The position numbers and the translations under genes were made by a program. From Terriglobus albidus (lineage in GTDB: Bacteria; Acidobacteriota; Terriglobia; Terriglobales; Acidobacteriaceae), in the NCBI RefSeq assembly GCF_025685425.1, contig NZ_JAGTAS010000019.1, positions 58,689 through 122,688 of the forward strand: DNA of 64,000 nt, given 5' to 3'. The stretch's first letter is position 1. Each line of letters opens with the position of its first letter. Below the pieces are notes generated by a model. The model was not told the origin of the DNA and did no database searches. It was given only the letters and a program-made list of their open reading frames with translations. Of the stretch, positions 43,061 through 52,134 are shown piece after piece.

Positions 43061-44395
43061 ATGATGAAGTGCTATCGCAACGTACGATTCCTGCTGATTC
43101 TGACTGTCCTGGTTCTCTCTCGTTATTGCAGCGCGCTTGATCTTTCAGGTGAGTGGGTGGGGAAGATCAGTGGTCCCTTCGACTCGCAGTATACGGCCCA
43201 GTATGCGCATGTAACGCTGGCTACCGACGGAACGAAGCTGACCGGAGCCTGGGGAAGTTTTACGGTGCAGGGAACCGTGAACAGCGGCAAGGTCGAGCTT
43301 ACATTTCTGGATGCGGGTGGAAAGGCTGCCGGCAACCTGAAGGGTGCGGTCAGCGGAGAGACATTGGCTGGTGATGGCAATGTGACGCCGGCCCGACGTC
43401 CAGGTGGACCGGTGCAGCCGCCGATGGATGTGACGTGGTCTCTTGCGCGGCCAGTGAAGGCTCCTGCGGCGGCCAAGACATACGACTACGAGCCGAAGGT
43501 CTTCTATTCGATTTACTCTGCGGCTGAGCCGCCGGTGCTGCACATCTTTCCCGGCGATACGGTGAACACGCGCACGATGGATACGGCCGGCCGCGATGCG
43601 AATGCAACACGGCATGGAACCGGTGGCGATCCGAATGTAGGACCCTTCTATGTTGAGGGAGCGCTGCCCGGCGATACGCTGGTGGTGAAGTTCAGCAAGA
43701 TCCGCGTCAATAAGCCGATCGGCCGCCAGGGAAGCCGGTTCAATCAACATGCGGTGACGCAGGCGTATGCCGTAGCGGCGAAGTATGATGCGAACTTCAA
43801 TGGCAACTGGAAGCAGGATCCGGAGAAAGGTACCGCGACGCTTCCTGCGACGCCGGGGCTGCCACATCTGACGATTCCGTTGAAGCCGATGCTGGGATGC
43901 ATTTCGGTTGCGCCTCCGGGAGAAGAGGCGTATCGCGGCACGGACCTTGGTGTCTTCGGCGGCAACCTGGACTACAACGACAACGTCGAGGGCGTGACGA
44001 TGTACATGCCCGTCTTTCATCCCGGTGCGCTGCTTGGCTTTGGCGATGCGCATGGAGCGATGGGAGACGGCGAGGTGGTTGGCACCGGGCTTGAGACATC
44101 GGTGGATGTGACCTTCACGGTGGATGTGATTAAGGGCTACCAGACGCCGCAGGTCCGCGCGGAGACGAAGGATTATCTGGTCTCGTTTGGCGTGTCGGGT
44201 TCGGTGCCGGAGTCGATCCAACTGGCCACGACGCAACTGGCGGAGTGGATGAAGAAGGACTACAAGCTTACGGATAGCGAGATCGCGTTGTTCTTTGGCG
44301 ATGTGCTGAAGTACGACATTACTGAACTTGTAGATCCGCACTTCAATGTCGCGGCGAAGGTGCCAAAGAGCGAGGTCGCCTTGCTGAATAAGTAA
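43061..44395 (+). CDS. Exported acetamidase/formamidase family protein, copy 1
   Basis: 444 residues from ATG 43061 (43064 is also possible). A signal peptide (ending YCSALD, about residue 27) is followed by an extra ~110-residue beta-rich domain ('LSGEWVGKISGPFD...VTLATDGTKLTGAWGSFTVQGTVNSGKVELTF'). The FmdA/AmdA amidase domain runs from about 145 ('HIFPGDTVNTRTMD', 'NVGPFYVEGALPGDTLVVKF', 'LKPMLGCISVAPPG', 'GVFGGNLDYNDN', 'HPGALLGFGDAHGAMGDGEVVGTGLE'). The family hydrolyses short amides to acid plus ammonia. The signal peptide and N-terminal domain make it atypical and probably periplasmic. Confidence 0.9.
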   Translation: MMKCYRNVRFLLILTVLVLSRYCSALDLSGEWVGKISGPFDSQYTAQYAHVTLATDGTKLTGAWGSFTVQGTVNSGKVELTFLDAGGKAAGNLKGAVSGETLAGDGNVTPARRPGGPVQPPMDVTWSLARPVKAPAAAKTYDYEPKVFYSIYSAAEPPVLHIFPGDTVNTRTMDTAGRDANATRHGTGGDPNVGPFYVEGALPGDTLVVKFSKIRVNKPIGRQGSRFNQHAVTQAYAVAAKYDANFNGNWKQDPEKGTATLPATPGLPHLTIPLKPMLGCISVAPPGEEAYRGTDLGVFGGNLDYNDNVEGVTMYMPVFHPGALLGFGDAHGAMGDGEVVGTGLETSVDVTFTVDVIKGYQTPQVRAETKDYLVSFGVSGSVPESIQLATTQLAEWMKKDYKLTDSEIALFFGDVLKYDITELVDPHFNVAAKVPKSEVALLNK

Positions 44396-44433
44396 CGCCC
44401 ATTGACGGCAACAAAAGGAAAGAGGAGTTCGTG

Positions 44434-45768
44434 ATGGTGAAGCAGTGGATGCGGATTGCAGCGGTTGCCGGTGCGGTGCTGTGCGGACGTCTGGCCATGG
44501 CCGCGGATGTCTCCGGTGAGTGGGTTGCGAAGGTGGCAACACCGGGCGAGCCACAGTACGCGCACGTCTCGCTGCAGGTGCAGGGTGAGAAGGTGAGTGG
44601 AAGCTGGGGCTCGTCGAAGGTGGAGGGGACGCTGGCCGGCGACAAACTGGAGCTGGCTTTGACCGATGAGGATGGCAAGGCGGCGGGCAAGCTGAGCGCG
44701 ACACTGAATGGAGCAAGCTTCGCGGGTAACGGAACGATAGCGATGCGGAATCGCTTCGGCACCGGTAACGGCTTTGGCAACAGCAGAGGAGCAGCCGAGG
44801 CCACGGTGAGCTGGACGATGGATCGCGCAGCGACACCGCCCGCGGCCCCGCGTTCGATCAAGTTCGAACCGAAGGATCTGTATGCGACTTACTCGGGATC
44901 GGTGACGCCCGCGCTGCATATCTTCCCCGGCGATGTTGTTCACACGTGGACTGCAGACGCGGGCGGTGTGGATGCCAAGGGCATTCGTCATCGCGGCGGT
45001 GATTCAAACATCGGTCCCTTTTATGTGGAGGGAGCGTTGCCCGGAGATACGCTGGCGCTGCATCTGCTGAAGGTGCGCACCAATCGTGCGACAGCGCGGC
45101 AGGGAACCAGGATCAATGCGCATGCGGTAACCGCCGCGTATCTGGTGGGGGCGAAGTACGATCCTGATTTCAGCGGCGAGTGGACGCTGCTGCCGGAGAA
45201 GGGAATCGCGGTTCCGGCGCATCCTTCGGAGCATATGAAGAACTACAGTGTGCCGTTGAAGCCGATGCTGGGCTGTATCTCGGTCGCTCCTCCAGGAGAC
45301 GAGCAGTATCGCGGCGGCGATCTGGGCCCGTTCGGTGGCAACCTGGATTACAACGACAACGTGGAGGGCACAACCGTCTATCTTCCCGTCTTTCACGCAG
45401 GCGCGCTGCTGGGCATGGGCGATGGCCATGCTGCCATGGGAGACGGTGAGCTGACGGGAAGCGCCTTGGAGACATCGCTCGATGTGGACTTCTCGGTCGA
45501 GGTGATCAAAGGCGATTCAAGCGGACAAGTGCGCGCTGAGACGAAGGATTATCTGATTGCGTTCGGCGTCACGGGGTCTGTCCCCGAATCGATCCAGGTG
45601 GCTACTTCGCAGCTTGCCACATGGATCAAGAAGCAGTACGGCCTGAACGACAGTGAGGTCGCGATCCTGTTTGCCTCCACACTGAAGTACGACATCACGG
45701 AACTGGTGGACGCGAAGTACAACGTCGCGGCGAAGGTACCGAAGAGCATTCTTTCCACAATGAAGTAG
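44434..45768 (+). CDS. Exported acetamidase/formamidase family protein, copy 2
   Basis: 444 residues from ATG 44434 (AGAGGAG upstream). It has the same architecture and length as copy 1: a signal peptide (ending AMAAD), the small beta domain ('VSGEWVAKVATPGEPQYAHVS ... GSWGSSKVEGTL'), then the amidase domain with 'LKPMLGCISVAPPG', 'GPFGGNLDYNDN' and 'HAGALLGMGDGHAAMGDGELTGSALE'. It arose by tandem duplication and has clearly diverged, especially in residues 95-150. It is 38 bp downstream of copy 1, in the same operon. No terminator was seen after it. Confidence 0.9.
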   Translation: MVKQWMRIAAVAGAVLCGRLAMAADVSGEWVAKVATPGEPQYAHVSLQVQGEKVSGSWGSSKVEGTLAGDKLELALTDEDGKAAGKLSATLNGASFAGNGTIAMRNRFGTGNGFGNSRGAAEATVSWTMDRAATPPAAPRSIKFEPKDLYATYSGSVTPALHIFPGDVVHTWTADAGGVDAKGIRHRGGDSNIGPFYVEGALPGDTLALHLLKVRTNRATARQGTRINAHAVTAAYLVGAKYDPDFSGEWTLLPEKGIAVPAHPSEHMKNYSVPLKPMLGCISVAPPGDEQYRGGDLGPFGGNLDYNDNVEGTTVYLPVFHAGALLGMGDGHAAMGDGELTGSALETSLDVDFSVEVIKGDSSGQVRAETKDYLIAFGVTGSVPESIQVATSQLATWIKKQYGLNDSEVAILFASTLKYDITELVDAKYNVAAKVPKSILSTMK

Positions 45769-45784
45769 AAAAACAGGTGCGGAT

Positions 45785-46006
45785 TCATTCGTTTCGGGAT
45801 ACATTAACCACAATCTCGTTCCCGGAATAGAAAAAGTCTTCGAAAACTCCGGGGATACGTGTATCGCACGCCCAGGGCTGATGAGCCGGATTCGCCTTTT
45901 TTGATCCAGCAGGGTCGTTGAAGCTTTCTCTGCGCGTTGTAATCGCTTTTGTTGTTTCGCCCATAACGGTTCTTACGAACCGCACGGTGGGCTCTGTCCG
46001 CAAACA
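45785..46006 (-). other. Possible gene remnant on the minus strand
   Basis: In one minus frame the sequence reads 'ANPAHQPWACDTRIPGVFEDFFYSGNE' and ends in a stop at 45785. It looks protein-like but is cut at its 5' end by repeat D1. It may be a fragment of a lost gene; no family was recognised and chance is possible. Confidence 0.2.
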
Positions 46007-46007
46007 T

Positions 46008-46122
46008 AGAGCATTTTCCCTGTAGGTGTAGAGTAGGGCTTTCGCATCCATGGGCGTTTTCCGCAATGAAAACGCCGCTGCACACCGCTTCCGGGATACC
46101 CAACAACAGGGAAAATGCTCTA
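46008..46122. repeat. Family D 115-bp MITE-like element, copy D1
   Basis: Terminal inverted repeats TAGAGCATTTTCCCTGT / ACAGGGAAAATGCTCTA (17 bp, perfect). The interior holds the hairpin GGCGTTTTC-cgcaat-GAAAACGCC. It lies 33 bp upstream of the response regulator start, so it forms part of its promoter or leader region. Confidence 0.9.
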
Positions 46123-46155
46123 AATCGGTTCATCCGTTTTCAGGAGCGTCTGCTT

Positions 46156-46851
46156 ATGAGACCGGTGTTGATTATTGATGACGACGTGGAGCTGTGTTCC
46201 ATGCTCCGCGACTATCTAGCGATGCATGGCTTTGATCTGTGCATGGCGCATACGGGCCGTGATGGGCTGGATGCGATTCGCCGCGGCAATCATGATGTCG
46301 TGCTGCTGGATATCATGCTGCCCGATATGAACGGATACAAGGTGCTCTCTGCCTTGCGCGAGTTTTCGACGGTGGGCGTGCTGCTTCTGACCACCCTGAA
46401 GGAAGAAGCGGACCGTGTTGCCGGGCTGGAGTGCGGGGCGGATGACTTTGTTCCCAAGCCGTTCAGCACACGTGAGCTGGTGGCGCGCATCCGTGCGATG
46501 GTGCGGCGCCAGGAGAGACTGTCGGCGGTGACCATTCCTATTCAGGGTAACGAAGGTCTTTCGCTCAACCTGTACAAACGGGTGGTCTCGTATCGCGAGA
46601 GCCAGCTTGCCTTGACGGATGTTGAATTCGCTTTGTTGAAGGCGCTCTTTGAGGCTCCCGGCGCAGTGCTAAGCCGGGAGGACCTTACCAATCGTGTTCT
46701 GGACCGGCCCTTCCATCCCTTTGACCGCAGCGTGGATATGCATATCTCGCGTTTGAGGAAGAAGCTTGAGAGCCTGCATGCTTTGCCGTACACCATCAAG
46801 ACGGTGCGAAGCTCCGGATACGTGCTGGTCTCAGAGGCCGCAAGCCACTAA
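46156..46851 (+). CDS. OmpR/CpxR-family response regulator
   Basis: 231 residues from ATG 46156 (CAGGAG upstream). Receiver domain with acidic Asp8-Asp9-Asp10, phospho-acceptor Asp52 (VVLLDIMLPD), 'LLTTLKEEAD' and 'DDFVPKPFSTRELVARI', then a winged helix ('LTDVEFALLKALFEAPGAVLSREDL', 'VDMHISRLRKKLE', 'TVRSSGYVLV'). It resembles CpxR-type regulators of envelope stress. It is followed 31 bp later by its kinase and preceded by repeat D1; the acetamidase operon lies just upstream. Confidence 0.93.
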   Translation: MRPVLIIDDDVELCSMLRDYLAMHGFDLCMAHTGRDGLDAIRRGNHDVVLLDIMLPDMNGYKVLSALREFSTVGVLLLTTLKEEADRVAGLECGADDFVPKPFSTRELVARIRAMVRRQERLSAVTIPIQGNEGLSLNLYKRVVSYRESQLALTDVEFALLKALFEAPGAVLSREDLTNRVLDRPFHPFDRSVDMHISRLRKKLESLHALPYTIKTVRSSGYVLVSEAASH

Positions 46852-46882
46852 GCAAGCCACTTCCCGATCATGAGGGCCCAGG

Positions 46883-48316
46883 ATGAGAAGTCTCATTATC
46901 AAAATTTTTCTTGCGTACTGGCTGGCGGCCGGTGTGGTCATCATCATCTCGGACTTCGAGCCGCATCGCCATATCCATAACCCCGAGCTGATCGATGCCT
47001 TGAATGCCTCGCTGCAGATGAACGGCCGCGAGATGATTGCGCTGCACGAGAAGAATGCCTGCGCGGCGCGTGCGAGTGCTCTGAATAACTCTGACGACAG
47101 AATGTCTTTGGCGACCGCCGATGGGGCGATTGTCTGCGGCAGCAAGGACGTTGAAGGCGCCAGGCAGCTTGTTGCTGAAACCTTGAAGAGCGGCAGGCGA
47201 ATGACGGCCAATAACGCCGTCTATCAAGTGATTGCGATGCCGGTGCACTCTGACAGCGGTGCGCCGTATGTGCTTCTCTTTGAGAACCGCTATAAGACGG
47301 CGCTGCAGCTCTATGGCCTGCTGCCTGGCTATACGACCATCTGCATCTCCGGTGTGGTGACGCTGTTTCTTGCGGTCCTGGTGGTGCTGCCCATCCGGCG
47401 GCTGCGGCAGGCAAGCACGCAGATCGCTGAAGGAGCCTTGGACACGCGAGTCAGTCAGGGCCGCATCACACGCAAACTGGTGAGCGTCTTTCATCTGACG
47501 GACGATCTTGATGGGCTGATGGTGGACTTCAACAGCATGGCTGACCGTATTCAGTCGCTTGTGGTCGCGCAGCGGATGTTGCTTCGTGATATCTCGCATG
47601 AGCTACGGTCGCCGTTGGCGCGGCTGAACCTCGCGCTGGGGCTGGCGCGTGAGGGACGGAAAGAAAGTATTGATCAGCATCTCGGCCGGATCGAGCTGGA
47701 GTCGTCCCGCCTGAATACTTTGATCGGGCAGATCCTCTCGCTTGCCTATGTCGAGAACCTCGACAACCTGTCGCCGCGTGAAGTGTTTTCTCTCGGCGGG
47801 TTGGTGGAGGAGCTGCTGCCGGATGTCTGCTATGAAGCTGAGGGAATGGGTCGAGGGGTAGAGCTTTTGGTGGAGCAGGATTCGATGGTGACGGGCGATA
47901 CCGTGCTGCTGCGCCAGGCGCTGGAGAATGTCGTGCGGAATGCGATCCGCTATTCGCCGCCGGGAAGGATGGTACAGATTGAACTTACCCGGCAGGAGAG
48001 CGCAGCAGGAGCGATGGCTGTGTTGGGCGTGACGGATAGTGGACCGGGAATTCCGGAGGACCAGTTGGAGACGGTCTTCAAGCCGTTCTATCGAGTCGGC
48101 AACCAACGGCACAACACGCAGGACGGTTACGGGATTGGGCTTGCGATCGCAAACCGCGCGATGGCATTGCATGCTGGTACGATCTCAGCGAGAAATCTGG
48201 CGGAGAGACCCGGCCTGTGTGTGACCTTGACGTTGCCTATCGCAGAAAGCCGCGACCCGGCGACGAAACAGCGAGGTTTCGAGTATCTGAAGCAAGCTTC
48301 GGCGTTGGGAGATTGA
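46883..48316 (+). CDS. CpxA-like sensor histidine kinase
   Basis: 477 residues: TM1 about 5-22, periplasmic sensor about 23-145, TM2 about 150-175, HAMP ('LPIRRLRQASTQIAEGALDTRV'), a HisKA helix with the acceptor in LRDISHELRSPLARL (near 238), and an ATPase domain ('LENVVRNAIRYSPPG', 'DSGPGIPEDQLETVFKPFYRV', 'GYGIGLAIANRAMALHAG'). Domain order and the RSPL motif match CpxA-type kinases. It pairs with the regulator just upstream. The inducing signal is unknown; targets may include the neighbouring amidases (inference). Confidence 0.92.
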   Translation: MRSLIIKIFLAYWLAAGVVIIISDFEPHRHIHNPELIDALNASLQMNGREMIALHEKNACAARASALNNSDDRMSLATADGAIVCGSKDVEGARQLVAETLKSGRRMTANNAVYQVIAMPVHSDSGAPYVLLFENRYKTALQLYGLLPGYTTICISGVVTLFLAVLVVLPIRRLRQASTQIAEGALDTRVSQGRITRKLVSVFHLTDDLDGLMVDFNSMADRIQSLVVAQRMLLRDISHELRSPLARLNLALGLAREGRKESIDQHLGRIELESSRLNTLIGQILSLAYVENLDNLSPREVFSLGGLVEELLPDVCYEAEGMGRGVELLVEQDSMVTGDTVLLRQALENVVRNAIRYSPPGRMVQIELTRQESAAGAMAVLGVTDSGPGIPEDQLETVFKPFYRVGNQRHNTQDGYGIGLAIANRAMALHAGTISARNLAERPGLCVTLTLPIAESRDPATKQRGFEYLKQASALGD

Positions 48317-48434
48317 CGGGAGTTCGGAGCAACGAAGGCGTATCGACAGATCGGGAAGCAGTAGACACTCGTTACCCCATTCTTCTTGGTTTCATTGGAA
48401 GCAGATTCTTCTACGCTCCCTAACGACGAACAAA

Positions 48435-48692
48435 CACGGACCTCAGCGGCTAAAGCCGCGTGCCGTTCAGCCTTAGTACGGCATGGCTGAAGCCATGCCC
48501 TTAAGCAAGGCATTCGCACCTACGGTGCGAACTGGTTGCGCCGTGCGCAACGGCTGTTGAGCGTACGGCGTGACCTCTCACTGCGAGGTCATATTCCTTG
48601 TCCCTGTCATGGGATGGTTTTGATTAAGGGCACGGCTTCAGCCGTGCCGTTCATGCGTCGAACTGGATGCGGCTTTAGCCGCTGAGGGCTGT
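48435..48692. repeat. Repeat family C block
   Basis: 'cctcagcggctaaagccgcgtgcc', 'cggcatggctgaagccatgcccttaagcaaggcattcgcacctacggtgcgaa', and the inverse 'ttaagggcacggcttcagccgtgcc', 'gcggctttagccgctgagg'. A further shared fragment, 'ggaagcagtagacactc' (48354-48370), also occurs near 53208 (called family F). Confidence 0.8.
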
Positions 48693-48696
48693 GTAT

Positions 48697-48812
48697 TAGA
48701 GCATTTTTCCTGTTGCTGTGTCTCCCGGAAGAGGAGTGCAGCGGCGTTTTCATTGCGGAAAACGCCCATAGATGCGGAATCCCTACACTATACCTACAGG
48801 AAAATTGCTCTA
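48697..48812. repeat. Family D MITE-like element, copy D2 (inverted relative to D1)
   Basis: TAGAGCATTTTTCCTGT ... ACAGGAAAATTGCTCTA. Its reverse complement closely matches D1 throughout, including the gggcgttttccgcaatgaaa core. Confidence 0.9.
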
Positions 48813-48902
48813 GCGAAGCGAATTTCTCATTTGGTATCTCCTTCTCCTCGACAAAGCCCAAGCGTCCACGTCAAAGAGCTATGATTGGGCGCGGAGGAGA
48901 TC

Positions 48903-49589
48903 ATGGCCAAAGACATCGACGTACTTCTGCGAGAGTTTGCCGATGGGCGCACAGACCTGGTATTTGAGTTGATCGAAGCAGGCGTTGCTGCAGATCGACA
49001 GGACGATGGTGGTATCTCTCTTCTGAGTTGGTGCGTGTACTACGGTGATGTCAGTGCAATCAGATTCCTTCTGTCGAAGGGCGTTCCCTTAGCTTCTCTT
49101 GGAACTAACTTCGGTCTGAATGGAGTCTGCTTTCATGGTCATTGGCGATTGTGCAGGTTCCTGATCGAGCAGGGAGCGGATGTCAATGCGGCTGATCCCG
49201 AGACAGGTGAGACGCCTCTCCACAGTGCACTCTGCACCACAGATCGCGTTTCATACGACCGAGTGCTTGAGGTGTTACTTTCGGCGGGAGCGAATCCAAA
49301 CATAGCTACGACGAGTGGCGCTGAAACTGGAGGCTTCATGCGGGACGCTCGGACCAGAGGTGAAACCCCGCTTCACCGCGCCGCTGCGTTTGGAGGAGAA
49401 GCTACGATCGAGTTGCTTTTGAAGCATGGGGCGAAACTTGATGCTCGCGATGATCGTGGAGATTCTCCGCTAAGTTGGGCGAGCTGGCATCTCCGTCCTG
49501 ATTCGATTTTGCGTTTGCTTTGCTATGGCAATTTCAGAATCCGACCGGAGCGGCAATCGATGCGGGCGAATCTGGTAGGAAGGCCATAG
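48903..49589 (+). CDS. Ankyrin-repeat protein, 228 aa
   Basis: ATG 48903 with GGAGGAG upstream. There is no signal peptide. About six ankyrin repeats are visible: 'GRTDLVFELIEAGVAAD', 'GDVSAIRFLLSKGVPLA', 'GHWRLCRFLIEQGADVNAADPETGETPLH', 'YDRVLEVLLSAGANPN', 'RGETPLHRAAAFGGEATIELLLKHGAKLD', 'RGDSPLSWAS'. It is a protein-protein interaction scaffold, probably cytoplasmic; partner unknown. It stands alone between repeat blocks D2 and B. Confidence 0.9.
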   Translation: MAKDIDVLLREFADGRTDLVFELIEAGVAADRQDDGGISLLSWCVYYGDVSAIRFLLSKGVPLASLGTNFGLNGVCFHGHWRLCRFLIEQGADVNAADPETGETPLHSALCTTDRVSYDRVLEVLLSAGANPNIATTSGAETGGFMRDARTRGETPLHRAAAFGGEATIELLLKHGAKLDARDDRGDSPLSWASWHLRPDSILRLLCYGNFRIRPERQSMRANLVGRP

Positions 49590-49626
49590 GGTCAACGATT
49601 CATCGTGCCCAGAGCACAGTTTAGTG

Positions 49627-49797
49627 AATAGAGCTGGGTGGGAGCAGCGGGCTTCAGCCCGCTGACATAAACCTCATCAATCGATGGGCTTCAGCCCTGG
49701 GCCTTTTGCTTCGGTTCATAAAGAGCCCAGGGCTAAAAGCCCGACATCTTTGTAGCCCAATGTCAGCGGGCTGGAAGCCCGCTGCTCCCACCGGTTC
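49627..49797. repeat. Repeat family B block
   Basis: 'ggtgggagcagcgggcttcagcccgctgac', 'gggcttcagccctgggccttttgctt' with the inverse 'aagagcccagggctaaaagccc', then 'agcgggctggaagcccgctgctcccacc': a nested palindrome about 170 bp long. Confidence 0.85.
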
Positions 49798-50273
49798 GCG
49801 CGCAGCGCGAATGTCCTGTTGCCTTGCGATGGGTGCCTGCTGCCTCCCTGGCTGTGTCACGCATCAGACGCAGGGAGAACGCCTCCTAATATAAGGATGC
49901 GCTCTAAAAAAATGCCCTGAATAGTGACCTATCCAGGGCCCAATGGAAGCTTGTCGATCGGACAAGAAGTCTTGCCCGAGATTGGAGAACGCGGCAGAAT
50001 GGCCGATCGGACGCGCCGTGAGCCAAGAGGGGTGGCCGGCAACCGCGATCGAACAGGAACGAGTAACGCAGCCCACCAGCCAGCTACACCCTAGCTGCCG
50101 GGCTGCGAGACTTCCAGACAATTCACCGAAACAGAAAATTCTCCTTGTCTTTTCAGAGAGATGTGCGATGTTAAATCACCCGATTTGGAAACTGGCGCAG
50201 ACGTGAAACCGTTTATTTAACGGGTCGGCGTAGGATTAAAGGTGTCGCCGAACAGTTATCGCCTAGACAGGAT
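49798..50273. other. Intergenic stretch, no gene seen
   Basis: A degenerate fragment resembling the family D end (cgcctcctaatataaggatgcgctctaaa, near 49878-49910) is visible. Open frames here lack ribosome sites and protein-like composition. The last ~60 bp presumably hold the promoter of the gene at 50274. Confidence 0.4.
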
Positions 50274-51617
50274 TTGCTAGACGAGGGAAGGGCCGATTGC
50301 CTGGTGCAAGATTACGAAGCAGTACCGCCGCTTGCGAAGCGTGAATTGGTCCACCGGATTATTGCTTCGAAGTACTTCCATCGATCCGAGCGGCTCTCAA
50401 GTTTTTTGCAGCACATCTGCGAGCTTGAGATCCAGGGCAGGGTCTCGGAGATTAACGAGAAGGACATTGGGCGGACAGTCTTTCAGTTGCCGACCGACTA
50501 CGACCCGAGCATTGACGGCATTGTGCGATCGCATGCGAGCCGTCTACGCCGCAAGCTGGAGATGTATTACCTGCACGAAGGCCGTGAGGAGAAGATCCGG
50601 CTTGTGATTCCGCGGGGCGCCTATCAGCCTCGCTTTGAGTTGTGCGTTCCAGAATGCCTCGGAGACGGTGCAAAACCCGTTTCCGGAGAAACAGGGCTCC
50701 CCTCGGAGGCGCGCGAGATCGAGGACGTATCGGCCGACGACGCCTGGGAGAAAGCCGCGGCTCCCGGCCGGAGAATGCTCTGGATCGGTGGCGCGGCCAT
50801 TGCCCTGTTTTTGGTGCTATCGCTTGCCGGTGTCTGGTTCTACCGCGCCCACCGTGGAAATCTCGCAATGGAGCGCGAGTTCTGGCCGCAGATCTTCAAC
50901 CGGCAGCGCCCGACGATCCTGGTGCCGAGTGATAGCAGTCTCTCCGTCTGGCAGGAGTTCAAGCATACGAACCTCACTCTGGCGGACTATCTGACCTTTG
51001 CTTATGGGAAAGACGAGGGACCTTCCAGCCCGGAGCAGCGCCTGGCGACGACCGTGCTCTCCCGGCGTTACACCTCCGTAGTGGATCTGGAGATCATCCA
51101 GAAGCTTTCGCATATTGCGCGGGCACTCAATGTTGAACCGTCGGTGCGTTTTGCACGCGATGTCAGGCCAAACGATCTGAAGCAGAATAACGTCGTGCTG
51201 ATCGGCAGCAGTGAAACCAATCCATGGGGCCTGATGTTCCAGAGCGGCATGAACTTCATCCTGAAGAAAGACCAGGAGAAGGGGATCTACACGATCGAGA
51301 ACCGGAAGCCACTGCCGGGCGAGGCCGCGGAATGGATCTCAGATCCCAACGAGCGAACACGTACGGTCTACTGCAAGGTCTCGTATCTGGCCAATCCAAG
51401 TGGGGCGGGCAACATCCTGATTCTGGAAGGAACCTCGATGGCGGCGACAGAGTGTGCCTGGGAGTTTGTCTCGAATCAGCAGCACCTCAGGCAGTTCTGG
51501 CATCAGGCGAAGTTGACGAGTGGTGGAACGTCTCATTTTGAGGTTCTGCTGAAGACGAATAATCTTGCGGGCGATGCGGCCGCGAGCTCCATTGTCGCCT
51601 GGCGTGTAATTCCTTAG
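50274..51617 (+). CDS. One-pass membrane protein with N-terminal winged-helix-like domain
   Basis: About 447 residues. The N-terminal ~120 residues ('RELVHRIIASKYFHRSERLSSFLQHICE', 'NEKDIGRTVFQLPTDYDPSIDGIVRSHASRLRRKLEMYY', 'IRLVIPRGAYQPRFE') look like a DNA-binding winged helix of the kind fused to sensors in acidobacteria. One membrane helix follows (about 164-187), then a ~260-residue extracytoplasmic domain. The layout resembles a CadC/ToxR-type one-component regulator, with DNA binding inside and sensing outside. The start is uncertain: TTG 50274 or GTG 50304. Confidence 0.75.
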   Translation: MLDEGRADCLVQDYEAVPPLAKRELVHRIIASKYFHRSERLSSFLQHICELEIQGRVSEINEKDIGRTVFQLPTDYDPSIDGIVRSHASRLRRKLEMYYLHEGREEKIRLVIPRGAYQPRFELCVPECLGDGAKPVSGETGLPSEAREIEDVSADDAWEKAAAPGRRMLWIGGAAIALFLVLSLAGVWFYRAHRGNLAMEREFWPQIFNRQRPTILVPSDSSLSVWQEFKHTNLTLADYLTFAYGKDEGPSSPEQRLATTVLSRRYTSVVDLEIIQKLSHIARALNVEPSVRFARDVRPNDLKQNNVVLIGSSETNPWGLMFQSGMNFILKKDQEKGIYTIENRKPLPGEAAEWISDPNERTRTVYCKVSYLANPSGAGNILILEGTSMAATECAWEFVSNQQHLRQFWHQAKLTSGGTSHFEVLLKTNNLAGDAAASSIVAWRVIP

Positions 51618-51860
51618 GGTGGCCGGCGGGAGCAGCGGGCTTCAGCGCTTGATTCTCCGTACCATGTCACGGATCGCTTACAGGGCATTCTGACGCAATC
51701 GTTTTTTTTGCTTTTGAAAATCGACTTTTCCGCAGCCTCTTTTTAGCCGCTGAGGCATCAGTTCTTATGGGTGGTAATCAGCCCGCTGCTCCCGCCCGGT
51801 ACGAGCTTCGCTCGAATAGTTCACCACAACGAAACCAAGTTCGCCCGGCCCCAATATGCC
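51618..51860. repeat. Mixed fragments of families A, B, C and E
   Basis: Short pieces only: 'gggagcagcgggcttcagcgcttgattctccg', 'agccgctgaggcatcag', 'cagcccgctgctcccgcccggtacgagcttcgctcgaat'. The arrangement looks like old, recombined copies. No gene was seen in 51618-52134. Confidence 0.6.
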
Positions 51861-52134
51861 ACCCATTCTTAGTTACTTCAGCAAACAAATTCGTCGATGA
51901 TTGCGCAGATTAGAAAAGCTCATGTATCCGGATTCATGCATCGGGGCGAAATGCTTCAAAAACCGTGCAATGAGGAACTTCACGTGAGATGTAAGAGCTT
52001 TCATTCGAGCGGCTTGCGACGAGTTCACGGTGAAACTTCGCTATCACAGTGAAATACTTTGCCAATCCATTTTTTACTGCCGATACTCCCTAACACCTCG
52101 CCCGCAGAGCATCACGGCAAACCGGAGGTTGTAC

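Noticed and set aside
49864..50206. Small open frames on both strands between the ankyrin gene and the 50274 gene
   Set aside because: No ribosome sites, low protein-like character, and overlapping frames on both strands; treated as non-coding.
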